Notes: generated from the sequence alone by a model not told the origin. 64,000 nucleotides of DNA from Lichenicoccus sp964246745 (GCA_964246745.1 CAXTRK010000016.1:3320-67319); one strand, 5' to 3'. Counted from the stretch's first letter, positions 46,635 to 56,135 are shown. Program-made: numbers and translations.

Positions 46635-48575
46635 ATGGGAGTGAGAGAGGCCGACCGGCTTGCCTCGCTGGCGTCGCGGCGGCATCGAGAAGGCGGGCAT
46701 GAAGAAGGCGGGCATGGAAAAGGGGGGCGCCAGGAGGCGGAACGGCTCTATTGCGCGGCGCTCGCGGCTTGTCCTGGGCATGCGGAAAGCCTGCACGGGC
46801 TCGGCTGTCTGGCTCAGGAGGCGGGACAACCTGAACGCGCGATCGGGCTGATCGGCCAGGCGCTGGCGGCGGCGCCGGAGAACGCCGCCTACACGATCTC
46901 CCTGGGCCTGGCGCTGCTGGCGTGCTCCCACGTCGAGGAGGCGCGCGCGGCGTTGCATGTCGCGGTGCTGCGGGACAACGGCGATCCGCGCGCGCGACGG
47001 GGGCTGGCGCAGGCGCTGTCGCGTCTCGGCAGGCTGGCGGAGGCGGAGACGCATCTGCGTCGCGCCATCGAACTCGATCCGCGCGCCGCCGCGGCCTGGC
47101 TGTCTCTCGGCGGCGTGCAGCGGGCGCGTGGCGCCGCCGACGCGGCGATCGGTTCGTTCCGGGAGGCGGCGCGGCTGGCGCCGGGCGACGCGCTCAACTG
47201 GCACGCGCTCGGCGCCTGTTGCGCCGCGACCGGCGCGCTCGATGAGGCGGAGGCTGCCTTCCGCCGTGTCGCCACGCTGCTGCCGGAGGATGCGGCGGCG
47301 CAGGCCAATCTGGGCGCCGCCTTGTTCGCAGTTGGCCGGCTGGAGGAGGCGCAACCCTGTCTGGAACGCGCGCGCGCGCGGGCACCCGACAACGCGCTGA
47401 CGCTGAGCAGCCTCGGGCTGGTGCTGTTCGGTCTCGGCGAGACATTGGAAGCCGAGCGTGTGCTGGCGCGCGCTTCGAAGCTCGCGCCCGATTCGGTCGC
47501 ACTCGCCGTCAATCACGGCACCGCCCTCGCCGCGGCGGGCCAGGCCGGTGAAGCGGAAGCGCTGTTCCGGTCGGTGCTGTCGCGGGAGAGCGCGCAGGCG
47601 CAGGCACGCTTCAATCTCGGCACGCTGCTGCTGGCACGCGGCTCGCGCGCCGAAGGCTGGCGCACCGAAGGCTGGGCCGCGTTCGAGGCGCGGCGCGCGC
47701 TGGTGGCGGGGACGCATGCTTCGGGGGCAGGGGGTTTGGGATTGGCGGAGTGGGACGGCGCCGCGCTGCACGCGGGCGCGGTGCTGATCTCTGCCGAGCA
47801 GGGGCTTGGCGACACCATCCAGTTCCTGCGCTGGGTGGGCCTGGCTTCGGCACGGGCGCCCATCGTGCTCGAACTGCCCCATGCGCTGCTGCGGCTGGTG
47901 GGCGAGGCGCCGCCGTTTGATCCGGCGCATGTGCGGATCGTCGCGTCGTCAGCCGAGGCCGATGGCTGCGTGGCGCGGACGTCGCTGCTCAGCCTGCCGC
48001 ATCTGCTTGGCGGCGAGGCGATTCCGCCGCTCGCCCTGCGCGCCGATCCCGAGGCGCGTCGCGCGTGGCGCGCGCGTCTGCCGGAGGGACGGCTCCGCGT
48101 CGGGCTGGCCTGGGCGGGTGCCGCTGCCTACCGCTTCGATCGGGCGCGCTCGATCCGCCTCGCGCAATTGGCGCCGCTCGCCGCCGCCGGCGACGTCGCC
48201 TTCGTCTCGTTGCAGCAGGGACCCGCCGCCTCAGAGGCGCCGAGCGGAGGCATGACACTCGCGCTGACCGAGGCGGCGTTCGCGGATCTTGCCGAGACGG
48301 CCGCCTTGATCGAGGCCCTGGATCTGGTGATCAGCGTCGATACGATGATCGCGCATCTGGCGGGCGCGCTGGGGCGGCCGGTGTGGCTGCTCGACCGTTT
48401 CGGTGGGGACTGGCGATGGCAGCCGGGCTTTGCGGACGGACGCGATTGGTACCCGACGCTGCGCCGCTTCGGGCAAGCCGCACCCCTGCCTCCCGCGCGC
48501 GCCTGGGATCAGGTGATCGACGAGGTGGCCGAATGCCTCAGCCGGCTTGATGCACCGCCACCAGGTCGATCCTGA
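46635..48575 (+). CDS. TPR protein with a glycosyltransferase-like C-terminal domain
   Basis: About 646 residues. Residues ~30-350 form roughly nine tetratricopeptide repeats (for example LGRLAEAETHLRRAIELDP and ETLEAERVLARASKLAPDS). Residues ~390-640 resemble the ADP-heptose/GT9-like domain that often follows such repeats: LISAEQGLGDTIQFLRWV, RVGLAWAGAAAYRFDRARSI and LVISVDTMIAHLAGALGRPVW. The N-terminus includes a short His/Gly/Lys-rich repeat (RHREGGHEEGGHGKGGRQE). ATG 46635 follows GGAGGGGAG. The role may be protein or surface glycosylation; the acceptor is unknown. Confidence 0.8.
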   Translation: MGVREADRLASLASRRHREGGHEEGGHGKGGRQEAERLYCAALAACPGHAESLHGLGCLAQEAGQPERAIGLIGQALAAAPENAAYTISLGLALLACSHVEEARAALHVAVLRDNGDPRARRGLAQALSRLGRLAEAETHLRRAIELDPRAAAAWLSLGGVQRARGAADAAIGSFREAARLAPGDALNWHALGACCAATGALDEAEAAFRRVATLLPEDAAAQANLGAALFAVGRLEEAQPCLERARARAPDNALTLSSLGLVLFGLGETLEAERVLARASKLAPDSVALAVNHGTALAAAGQAGEAEALFRSVLSRESAQAQARFNLGTLLLARGSRAEGWRTEGWAAFEARRALVAGTHASGAGGLGLAEWDGAALHAGAVLISAEQGLGDTIQFLRWVGLASARAPIVLELPHALLRLVGEAPPFDPAHVRIVASSAEADGCVARTSLLSLPHLLGGEAIPPLALRADPEARRAWRARLPEGRLRVGLAWAGAAAYRFDRARSIRLAQLAPLAAAGDVAFVSLQQGPAASEAPSGGMTLALTEAAFADLAETAALIEALDLVISVDTMIAHLAGALGRPVWLLDRFGGDWRWQPGFADGRDWYPTLRRFGQAAPLPPARAWDQVIDEVAECLSRLDAPPPGRS

Positions 48576-49017
48576 ACACCAGCGGCGAGTCAGGAGGAAT
48601 CGGGCCTGCGCCCTTGTCGCCATAGCCCAGCCTGGCCGGGATGTAGAGCATCCACACATCGCCGGGACGCATCAGCTTGAGCCCCTCCATCCAGCCCTGG
48701 ATCAGGCCGCGAAACGGCATGCGCGCCATGCCACCCTGCTGGTCGGTGCTGTCGAAGATCGCGCCGTCCGGGAGCTGGCCCGTATAGTCGAGCACCAACT
48801 CGTCGCCGAGTGCTGGATGCGCGCCGGCCGGATCGCCCGACTTCAGCACCTTGTATTCCAGGCCGGACGGCAACGTCACGACACCGGGCTCGGCCGCGGT
48901 CTTGCGCATGAAGCCGGCGCCCGGATCGGCGCCGCTGTCAGCGCCAAAGGCGGCGCCGCTAAGCTGGCACGCGGCAAACGCCAGGGCCAAGGCTAGCGGG
49001 ACAGGGCGCATACGCAT
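48538..49017 (-). CDS. Secreted FKBP-type peptidyl-prolyl isomerase
   Basis: 159 residues with a signal peptide (PLALALAFAACQLSGAAFGA). The FKBP domain shows VTLPSGLEYKVLKSGDPAG, ELVLDYTGQLPDGAIFDST, RGLIQGWMEGLKLMRPGD and YIPARLGYGDKGAGPIPPDS, then the final strand LVFRIDLVAV. A periplasmic folding catalyst. ATG 49017 has GGAGAG upstream. It overlaps the end of the convergent TPR gene by 38 bases. Confidence 0.92.
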   Translation of the reverse strand: MRMRPVPLALALAFAACQLSGAAFGADSGADPGAGFMRKTAAEPGVVTLPSGLEYKVLKSGDPAGAHPALGDELVLDYTGQLPDGAIFDSTDQQGGMARMPFRGLIQGWMEGLKLMRPGDVWMLYIPARLGYGDKGAGPIPPDSPLVFRIDLVAVHQAG

Positions 49018-49104
49018 TGAAGCTCTCCGGCAGATGGCGCCGAGCGATACCATCGGGGCCGGACTTGGTCTAGAAACCCGGAGTTTGATGCGAGGCCCGC
49101 CTTC

Positions 49105-52100
49105 ATGCACGATGCCTTCGAGCCGACGATGAGCACTGGGCGCATGAGCACTGGGCGCATGAGCACCGGCGCTGGCGGATCGGGCGGCGCGTCCGACGAA
49201 AGCGAGACCATCCTGGTCCTGGCCCCGGCCGGACGCGACGCGCACCACGCCCGCAGCCTGCTGGAACGCCATCGGCTGACGGGCGCGGTCTGCGCCGATC
49301 TCGCTGAGCTTGCGGCCAGGATCGGCGAGCGCACTGGCGCCGTGCTGATCACCGAGGAAGCGATCGCCAGCGACGACACACGGCCGCTGACGGAGGCGCT
49401 CGCCGCCCAGCCGGACTGGTCCGATGTGCCGTTCGTGTTCCTGTTCAGCCGCAAGCGGCGTGGCGGCCAGAAGGTCCCCTCCGTGAGCATCCCGCGGCCG
49501 GGAGAGCGGCTGCCGGCGCGCGTCACCAACGTGATGCTGCTCGAGCGTCCGCTGGGTTCCGAGTCGCTGATCAGCGCGCTGGAGTGGGCGCTGGCCTCAC
49601 GCCGCCGGCAGTTCATGCTGCGCGACCAGATCGAGGCGCTGCGCCGGCAGACCATGCTGCTTCGCGCCAACGAGGAGGCGCTGGCGGAGAGCCGCGCCTA
49701 TCTGCGCGACTTGCTGGATTCATCGCAGGAGGGCTTCTTCGCGGTGGACCGGGACGGACACGCGACCGTGTGCAACGCCGCCTTCCGGCGGATGCTGGGA
49801 TTGTCGCACCGGGACGCCATCGTCGGTCTGGCGCTTCCCGACATCATCCGGCGCACGCATGGCGACGGCTCGCCATGTCTGCCCCAGGACTGTCCGATCA
49901 CGCGCACCGCGCGCGACGGCACGCCATGCCACGTCACCGACGAATACTTCCATCGCGGCGACGGCACCGCCTTTCCAGCGGAATATCGCGCCCAGCCGGT
50001 CTGGCGCGAAGGTGAGCTGGTCGGCGCGGTCTGCACCTTCTCCGACCTGACCGAGCGGCTGCGTGCGGAGAGCGCGCTGCGCACGGCGGACGAGCGCTTC
50101 AGCCTGGTGCTGAACTCCGGCGCCATCGTCGGCAGTTGGATCTGGGAGGTGCCGACCCACCGCTTCACCGCCGACGAACGTTTCGCGCAGAGTTCCATGC
50201 TCGATCCCGCGCGTCTGGCGATCGGCATGGCTCCCGAGGAGGTGGCCGAGGCGATCCATCCGGATGACCGCGCGCGGGTGTTGCGCACGGTTGGGGCCGC
50301 GCTGCGCGATGGCGGTCCGTATCGTGCGGAATACCGGCTCCCCGACGCGGAGGCAGGCTGGCGCTGGGTCGAGGCCAACGGCATTGTCTCGCTCGATGCG
50401 CGTGGCCGCGCGGAGCGGTTTCCGGGCGTGCTGCTTGATGTCTCCGAGCGCAAGAGGATTGAGGCGGCGCTGCGCGCGAGCGACCTGGAACTGCGCGCGA
50501 TCGCGGACTCGCTGCCGTTCCTGATCGCCTATGTCGATCACGACCTGATCTACCGCTTTGCCAACCGCGCCTACCAGGATTGGCTCTATGTGCGTCCCGA
50601 GGAGGTGGTCGGGCGGCATGTCCGCGAGATCGTCGGCGAAGCGGGATTTGGCCTGCGGGCCGACGCGTTCCGGCGTGTTCTTGCCGGCGAGACGGTCAAG
50701 CTGGAGCTGTCTTGGCCGCATCGCGACGGCACCAGGCGGGAGGCCGAGGCGCATTATATGCCGAGGCTCGGCGAGCACGGCGCGGTGATGGGATTGCATG
50801 TGTTCGTGCTCGATGTCACCGAGCGCGTGCTGGCGCAGGAGCTGCTCCGGGACGCCGCCGAGGCGCTGGAGCGTCGTGTGGTCGAGCGCACGGCGGCATT
50901 GCGCGCGGAAATCGCCGAGCGGCAACGGGCGGAGGAGGCGCTGCGGCAGTCGCAGAAGATGGAGGCGGTGGGCCAGTTGACCGGCGGCATCGCGCACGAC
51001 TTCAACAATCTGCTGACCGGCATCATCGGATCGATGGACCTGATGAAGCGGCGCATCGCCAGCGGCCGCTTTACCGGGATCGAACGCTTCATGGATGCGT
51101 CGATCGCCTCGGCCAACCGGGCGGCCGCATTGACCCACCGGCTGCTCGCCTTTTCGCGCCGGCAGTCACTGGATGCGCGAGCGATCGATGTGAACGCGCT
51201 GGTCGGCTCGCTCGAGGATCTGCTGGCGCGCACCATCGGCGAGCAGGTGACGCTGCGGGTGCGGCTGGCGCCGGATTTGCCGCTGGCCAATGCGGACGCG
51301 AACCAGCTTGAGAACGCCCTGCTCAACCTCGCGATCAACGCGCGCGACGCGATGCCGGGCGGCGGCCGGCTGCTGATCGAGACGTCGAGCTTCACGCAGG
51401 ATGCCGATGAGACGCCGACCTCAGGCTTGGTCGGCGACAGCCTCGCCGCCGGCCGCTACGTGACACTTTCCGTCGGCGACACCGGCGTCGGCATGGAAGC
51501 GGGCGTGCTCGCCCGCGCCTTCGAGCCGTTCTACACCACTAAGCCGATCGGGCAGGGTACCGGCCTTGGCCTGTCGATGATCTACGGCTTTGCCCGGCAG
51601 TCGGGCGGCAGCGCCCGTATCCAGAGCACGCCGGGGGAGGGCACCACGGTGCGGCTTTGCCTGCCGGTCGCCGATCCGTCCGCCGGCGATGCCGACAAGC
51701 CAGGCGACAAGGCCGGCGACAAGAGGGGCATCGAACAGTGGGCGAAAGACAGCCCGATCCTGGCCCCCGATGCGGTCGCCGGACCCGTGTCCCCTGGCCG
51801 CGGCGAGACGGTGCTGGTGGTGGAGGACGACCCGGCGGTGCGGCTGATGGTGCTCGAGGTGCTGTCCGAGCTGGGCTATGCCGCGATCCAGACCGCCGAT
51901 GCGGATGCGGCGGTTGCGGCGCTGACGTCAAGGCAGCGGATCGACCTGCTGGTCACCGATGTCGGGCTGCCGGGAATGAATGGCCGCCAGCTCGCCGAGT
52001 TCGCGCGTGAGCGGCGTCCAGGTCTGCGGGTGCTGTTCATGACCGGCTACGCCGAGAATGCGGCGGCGCGCGGCGGCTTGCTTGGCGAAGGCATGCAGAT

Positions 52101-52164
52101 GGTCGCCAAGCCGTTTGCGCTGGACGCGCTGGCGGCGCGGATACGTGAGATGATCGAAAGCTGA
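49105..52164 (+). CDS. Hybrid histidine kinase with degenerate receiver, three PAS domains and C-terminal receiver
   Basis: 1019 residues, no TM segment. Residues ~30-160 look like a receiver fold without the acceptor Asp (ETILVLAPAGRD, VLITEEAIAS, FVFLFSRKR). PAS domains lie at ~195-310, ~330-450 and ~455-575. A short coiled coil leads to HisKA with the phospho-His in GGIAHDFNNLL near residue 630, and a HATPase with NLAINARDAMPGG, GDTGVGM and GQGTGLGLSMIYG. The C-terminal receiver (~900-1019) has VLVVEDDPAV, VTDVGLPGMNG with the acceptor Asp, FMTGYAE and VAKPFA. The ATGs at 49105 and in three 15-bp repeats (49129, 49144, 49159) are all possible starts. Confidence 0.9.
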   Translation: MHDAFEPTMSTGRMSTGRMSTGAGGSGGASDESETILVLAPAGRDAHHARSLLERHRLTGAVCADLAELAARIGERTGAVLITEEAIASDDTRPLTEALAAQPDWSDVPFVFLFSRKRRGGQKVPSVSIPRPGERLPARVTNVMLLERPLGSESLISALEWALASRRRQFMLRDQIEALRRQTMLLRANEEALAESRAYLRDLLDSSQEGFFAVDRDGHATVCNAAFRRMLGLSHRDAIVGLALPDIIRRTHGDGSPCLPQDCPITRTARDGTPCHVTDEYFHRGDGTAFPAEYRAQPVWREGELVGAVCTFSDLTERLRAESALRTADERFSLVLNSGAIVGSWIWEVPTHRFTADERFAQSSMLDPARLAIGMAPEEVAEAIHPDDRARVLRTVGAALRDGGPYRAEYRLPDAEAGWRWVEANGIVSLDARGRAERFPGVLLDVSERKRIEAALRASDLELRAIADSLPFLIAYVDHDLIYRFANRAYQDWLYVRPEEVVGRHVREIVGEAGFGLRADAFRRVLAGETVKLELSWPHRDGTRREAEAHYMPRLGEHGAVMGLHVFVLDVTERVLAQELLRDAAEALERRVVERTAALRAEIAERQRAEEALRQSQKMEAVGQLTGGIAHDFNNLLTGIIGSMDLMKRRIASGRFTGIERFMDASIASANRAAALTHRLLAFSRRQSLDARAIDVNALVGSLEDLLARTIGEQVTLRVRLAPDLPLANADANQLENALLNLAINARDAMPGGGRLLIETSSFTQDADETPTSGLVGDSLAAGRYVTLSVGDTGVGMEAGVLARAFEPFYTTKPIGQGTGLGLSMIYGFARQSGGSARIQSTPGEGTTVRLCLPVADPSAGDADKPGDKAGDKRGIEQWAKDSPILAPDAVAGPVSPGRGETVLVVEDDPAVRLMVLEVLSELGYAAIQTADADAAVAALTSRQRIDLLVTDVGLPGMNGRQLAEFARERRPGLRVLFMTGYAENAAARGGLLGEGMQMVAKPFALDALAARIREMIES
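49129..49173 (+). repeat. Three 15-bp tandem repeats at the kinase start
   Basis: ATGAGCACTGGGCGC occurs twice exactly (49129-49143, 49144-49158) and once with changes (49159-49173). Each copy begins with an in-frame ATG and encodes MSTGR/MSTGA. Confidence 0.75.
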
Positions 52165-52176
52165 AGGCTCTTGCAT

Positions 52177-52192
52177 AGCGGCCGCGGCCGCT
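52177..52192. terminator. GC palindrome after the hybrid kinase gene
   Basis: AGCGGCCGCGGCCGCT is a perfect 16-bp palindrome starting 13 bases after the kinase stop. There is no T run, so it may only stabilise the 3' end. Confidence 0.3.
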
Positions 52193-52303
52193 GTAGTCCG
52201 CCCCCAGCATCAAGAGTTGGGTGACGCCCAACGCCAACCTGCACAACCGACCGGAGGTTCTCCGGGCAAGGTGGCGGTCCGTTCCTCTCGGGGAGTGGAC
52301 GAT

Positions 52304-52651
52304 GTGGCCTTCTCGGCAAATGACGGGACGCAGCCACGGGTCAGCCCGCTCCACTTTGGAGGCTTTGGGGTGTTGGACTGCAGTGGCGTTCCACCGGATC
52401 TGTCGTTATGCGTGCGCCCAGGCGACGACGTGGTGTTCGTCTGCGCCTCGGTTCATGCCGGCGCCGGCTGGCGCGGCAAGCCGGGCCAGATCTACGTCGC
52501 CGTGCATCGCGGCCAGGGCGTCTGGACGCACGTCTATCGTGTGATGCCGGAGATCGCGGGCGGCAGAGTCGAGGTGTTCATCGAAAAGGTGCTGTCCGAC
52601 GACCAGACAGCCGCCGCATGCCACTGGGCGCGCCGGCGCTTCGCCCTCTGA
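52304..52651 (+). CDS. Hypothetical protein, ~115 residues
   Basis: No family recognised. The frame is open from 52217, but the first part is low-quality sequence; the GTG at 52304 has GGGGAG about eight bases upstream and starts the part with normal coding features (CVRPGDDVVFVCASVHAGAGW, GQIYVAVHRGQGVWTHVYRV, a C-terminal helix with DDQTAAACHWARRRFA). The pattern of alternating beta strands suggests a small beta-rich soluble protein. It ends next to a bidirectional hairpin and converges on the sulfotransferase gene. Confidence 0.4.
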   Translation: MAFSANDGTQPRVSPLHFGGFGVLDCSGVPPDLSLCVRPGDDVVFVCASVHAGAGWRGKPGQIYVAVHRGQGVWTHVYRVMPEIAGGRVEVFIEKVLSDDQTAAACHWARRRFAL

Positions 52652-52657
52652 TGGGAT

Positions 52658-52700
52658 CAAAGGGCCCGCGGCCCTTTGCGGGTCTGGGCAGAGCCCAGCC
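52658..52700. repeat. Double-hairpin intergenic palindrome, probable bidirectional terminator
   Basis: CAAAGGGCC-CGC-GGCCCTTTG (52658-52678) is a perfect 9-bp stem, followed by CTGGGC-AGA-GCCCAG (52685-52699). It lies exactly between two convergent genes. The composition and two-hairpin layout resemble the element at 44991-45031 in reverse order. Confidence 0.55.
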
Positions 52701-52702
52701 TT

Positions 52703-53830
52703 TCATTCATCCGGCAGCGCATACCCCAGCCGAGAAAAAATCCCGGAACACTCCGAGCGCATCCAGGCCGCGTCCGCCGCCGACGTCTGAAAGTCCCGAG
52801 GCGCATGGCTTTGCAGACGATCGAGATAGGCACTGAACCGCGGCGCCGCCCGCTCGAAGCCGGGGAGTGCCAGCGCGTGATGGATGCGCTCGAGTTCGCC
52901 AAGCGGCGCGCGGCACAACGAGTCGTGGCGGACCTCGACGAAATTCGCCGCCGGCACCGTGGCGCCGTCCTCGATCAGCGTGCGCATCAGGCGCGGATAG
53001 ACGCTCCTGACCAAGGCGGCCGCATCCGCGTCGGCGGCGCCGAGCGACAGCTCGCGGATCAGCGTGTTCATCATCCGCGTCGAGGACGCGATCACCGCCA
53101 TCGGGTCGCGGTGAATGTGGATGAAGCGCGCTTCGGGCCAGAGCGTCCGCAGCAGCGGAATGCGTGTGCTGCTCGCGGGATTGCGTATCAGCAGCGGCCG
53201 GCCGCCGGCCGCGCGCCGCATCTTGTCGACGTAGCGGGCGAGCGCGCGGCGCCAGCGTGCCTGCTCGCTTTCGCTCACGCCGTCCGAGAACAGGCCGCGC
53301 TCGAACTCGCGGACCATGCGGCTTGGAAAATAGATGCCGTGATTGCAGGACAAGGTGGAGAGATTGGCCAGCGCCAGCTCGTTCTCCTGCGGCAGGTCGG
53401 CGGCGAGCGCGATGTCGTCAATCAGTCGGGTGCGAGGAAAGAACTGTTCGATGAAGGGTCGGACGGCGCGGGCGAGTCCCCGGGCCTCGGCAGGCAGGCC
53501 GACCTCGATCGGCGAGAGAATGGCAAAGGCCTCCGAGCGGCTGAGCAGGTTGGCAAGATGGGTGGTGCCGGAACGCCAATGTCCGACGATGAACACCGGC
53601 GCCGCGCCCGGCTCGCCGCGCGCGAGGAGTGCCGCCGTGGCTTCGCCCAGCGTGAAAGGCAGCCGCAGCAGCGCCATCGCCACGGCAATGCCTGCCACAT
53701 GGGCGCGCGCCGGCGACACGCCGCCTTGCAGCAGCAGGCCGGCAAGCGTGTTCACGGTGGCGCCGCAGAGCGGGTGGAACAGCCGGTGCGCGCGTCCGGC
53801 GCCGCGCGAGGCCGGCGGCGGGAGTTTCAC
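52703..53830 (-). CDS. Sulfotransferase family protein
   Basis: 375 residues. The 5'-phosphosulfate-binding loop is PVFIVGHWRSGTTHLANLL near residue 85, and the 3'-phosphate region is RFIHIHRDPMAVIASSTRMM near residue 245. FVEVRHDSLCRAPLGELERI is the third family landmark. It would transfer sulfate from PAPS to a hydroxyl or amine acceptor, unknown here. The DHA1 transporter gene upstream on the same strand ends 10 bases before its start. Confidence 0.88.
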   Translation of the reverse strand: MKLPPPASRGAGRAHRLFHPLCGATVNTLAGLLLQGGVSPARAHVAGIAVAMALLRLPFTLGEATAALLARGEPGAAPVFIVGHWRSGTTHLANLLSRSEAFAILSPIEVGLPAEARGLARAVRPFIEQFFPRTRLIDDIALAADLPQENELALANLSTLSCNHGIYFPSRMVREFERGLFSDGVSESEQARWRRALARYVDKMRRAAGGRPLLIRNPASSTRIPLLRTLWPEARFIHIHRDPMAVIASSTRMMNTLIRELSLGAADADAAALVRSVYPRLMRTLIEDGATVPAANFVEVRHDSLCRAPLGELERIHHALALPGFERAAPRFSAYLDRLQSHAPRDFQTSAADAAWMRSECSGIFSRLGYALPDE

Positions 53831-53840
53831 TGGCCTGTGG

Positions 53841-55088
53841 TCATGACGCGCTGGCGGCGGGCGCGCCCGGACGGATGCCGCCGCCGAGGGCCAGCGTCTT
53901 CGGGCGCAGCCGGTCGCAGCAGGCGGCGGCGATCGCGCCAGCCACCATCAGGGCCGCCATTGGCAGCGGACGGTCGCCGCCGAAATAGCCGACCAGGATC
54001 GTGCTGACCGCGCCGACGGCGAAGACGACGGTGCCGTAGAGCGCGGATGCGCTGCCGGCTTGTCTGGCATGCGGCAGCAGCGAGCCGATCGCGGCTCCAG
54101 GCAGCATGAAGCCGAGGGCGAGCATGCATCCCGTCATGCACAGCGCGAGGCCGAGCGCGCCCGGATGCGGCGAGAGCGACAATGCGAGCATCGCCAACGT
54201 CGACGCAAGCAGCAGCACGGCGGAGAAGCTGAGCGTCCGGTTGAGGCCGAAGCGCGGCAGCGCGCGCGCGTTGATCTGGACGCCAATGATGTAGCCGACC
54301 GAATTGAGGATGAAGACGGCGCCGAACATCGCGGGCGAGAGATGCAAGCCGCCGAGGAACACCGGCGGCGCGCCGCCGAGGAAGGCGAACAAGGTGAAGG
54401 TGCCGCAGCCGCCCTCCAGCGAGTGGGTGCGGAAGGCGCGATCGCGCCAGACCCTGCGGTAGCGCAGCAGCGTGGGGATCAGGCGCAGCGTGACGTGGCG
54501 TTCCGGCGCCAGCGTTTCGGGGAGCGTGCGCCAGATCAGCAGCGTGCAGACCAGGCCATAGGCCGCCGCGATCCAGAAGATGGCGCGCCAACCCAGGCTT
54601 TGCGAGATCAGGGCGCCCGCGGTCGGCGCCAGGATCGGCACGATCCCCATGACCAGCACCATTCTACCGATCAGTCGCGCTCCCTCGATGCCGTCGCTGA
54701 CCATGTCGCGTATCACCGCGCGCGGCACGGTCAGGCTGGCGGCGCCGCCGAAGGCCGCGATCACCCGCCAGAACGACAGCTCCATCATGGAGGAGGTGAC
54801 AGCACAGCCAATGGAGGCGGCGGTGTAGAGGGCGGTGCCGAGCAGCAGCGGTGGGCGCCGGCCGTAATGGTCGGAAAGCGGGCCGTGCGTGACCTGTCCG
54901 ACGGACAGGCCAAGGAACCAGGCGGCCAGAGTGAGCTGGGTCTGGCCCGGACCGCCGCCAAGGTCGAGCTTCATCGCCGGAAAGGCGGGCAGGTACATGT
55001 CGGTCGAGAGCGGACCGACCGCGGTCAGCAGCGCCAGCAGCGCGATGATGGTGCCTGATTGATTGGACGAATTGCGATCGCTGGACAT
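53841..55088 (-). CDS. MFS drug exporter, Bcr/CflA (DHA1) type
   Basis: 415 residues with 12 TM helices. LLTAVGPLSTDMYLPAFPAM in helix 1 and GPLSDHYGRRPPLLLGTALY in loop 2-3 identify the Bcr/CflA group; PILAPTAGALISQSLGWRAIF is the antiporter motif C region. Probable proton-driven efflux of drugs or metabolites. Start ATG 55088; 15 bases after the Kir channel stop. Confidence 0.9.
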   Translation of the reverse strand: MSSDRNSSNQSGTIIALLALLTAVGPLSTDMYLPAFPAMKLDLGGGPGQTQLTLAAWFLGLSVGQVTHGPLSDHYGRRPPLLLGTALYTAASIGCAVTSSMMELSFWRVIAAFGGAASLTVPRAVIRDMVSDGIEGARLIGRMVLVMGIVPILAPTAGALISQSLGWRAIFWIAAAYGLVCTLLIWRTLPETLAPERHVTLRLIPTLLRYRRVWRDRAFRTHSLEGGCGTFTLFAFLGGAPPVFLGGLHLSPAMFGAVFILNSVGYIIGVQINARALPRFGLNRTLSFSAVLLLASTLAMLALSLSPHPGALGLALCMTGCMLALGFMLPGAAIGSLLPHARQAGSASALYGTVVFAVGAVSTILVGYFGGDRPLPMAALMVAGAIAAACCDRLRPKTLALGGGIRPGAPAASAS

Positions 55089-55103
55089 GGCTCCACAAGT
55101 TTT

Positions 55104-56006
55104 TCACTCACCCGGCGTTTCCGGCTCGATCAGGCTGAGCTTGGCCAGGTCAGCCGTGGTGTGGCCGGTCTCATCCCAGGAGACCGCATCCTGGTAGCGC
55201 ATCCCGAAGCGGATGGCATCATGGCTATAGGTATGAATATCCTGCACGGTCGCGGCCAGTGCCACGTCCCAGGCCTTGACGGTGATGAACAATCTGATCT
55301 GCTGGCGGGCAACCTCGTCCGGATCGAGGGCGGCGAGCGGACTGTTCTCGTCGAGCGGATGGATCAGGGTCCAGGTGAGGGCGAACAACGGAAACTGCTC
55401 ACGCAGCAGCGCCAGGTCGTAGGGGCGGCGGAAGCGCGTGCCCTCGGGACTTGTCTGCATCAGCAGCGCGGTGACACGCGCTTCGGCATTGGAAAGCAGC
55501 GTCGGGCGGCCGTTGGCGATACGCAGCATCAGGGCGCGCCCGCCGGAATGGCGGCAGATGACGGGATTGTCGGCGTAGATGATTTTCGCCTTGGGCCGTG
55601 CAAAGCGTCCGAACACCAGACCGGTCAGCACCGCGGTGAAGACGGTGCCGGTGACGATCTCGGTCGCCGAGACGACGTGGCCGTAGAGTGTCGCCGGCGC
55701 CATGACGCCGTAGCCGACCGTTGCCAGCGTCTCCAGGCTGAAGAAGAAGGCGTCGGCGAAATCGCCCCGGCGCAAATTGGTGATATCGCCGGCCCGCAGC
55801 AGATAGAGCCCGGCGAAGGCGCTGTTGAGCAGCAGCTCCGCCGCCAGCACGCATGCAAAGAAGCGCCACCAGCTTATCGAGAGCGCCAGGTGATAGGGAT
55901 CGCGCCAGTCGAGCCGCGCGATGCCGGTCTTGCGCACGTCGAAGGCGCCCGTTCTCACCGGCAGAGATGCGTTGCGTGCGCCCGTGCGCGTCGGTCGGCT
56001 GGCCAT
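55104..56006 (-). CDS. Inward-rectifier (KirBac-type) potassium channel
   Basis: 300 residues. A slide helix region (WRDPYHLALSISWWRFFACVLAAELLLNS spans it and TM1), the pore with selectivity filter TVGYG in FFFSLETLATVGYGVMAP, TM2 (VVSATEIVTGTVFTAVLTGLVFGRFARP) and the cytoplasmic immunoglobulin-like domain with DNPVICRHSGGRALMLRIANGR and TLIHPLDENSPL. All are landmarks of prokaryotic Kir channels. Conducts potassium across the inner membrane; likely gated by lipid or ligand. Confidence 0.93.
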   Translation of the reverse strand: MASRPTRTGARNASLPVRTGAFDVRKTGIARLDWRDPYHLALSISWWRFFACVLAAELLLNSAFAGLYLLRAGDITNLRRGDFADAFFFSLETLATVGYGVMAPATLYGHVVSATEIVTGTVFTAVLTGLVFGRFARPKAKIIYADNPVICRHSGGRALMLRIANGRPTLLSNAEARVTALLMQTSPEGTRFRRPYDLALLREQFPLFALTWTLIHPLDENSPLAALDPDEVARQQIRLFITVKAWDVALAATVQDIHTYSHDAIRFGMRYQDAVSWDETGHTTADLAKLSLIEPETPGE

Positions 56007-56135
56007 CGGTGTTCAGATCATCTCCCTGGTTACGCCCGCTTGAGGGCGCCGCACTTGGATGACATCTCGGTTAACCGAGCGGTTGCGGCTGGAAAATGCT
56101 GTGCTGCAACATATCATTCCTATATGATGTGCACC

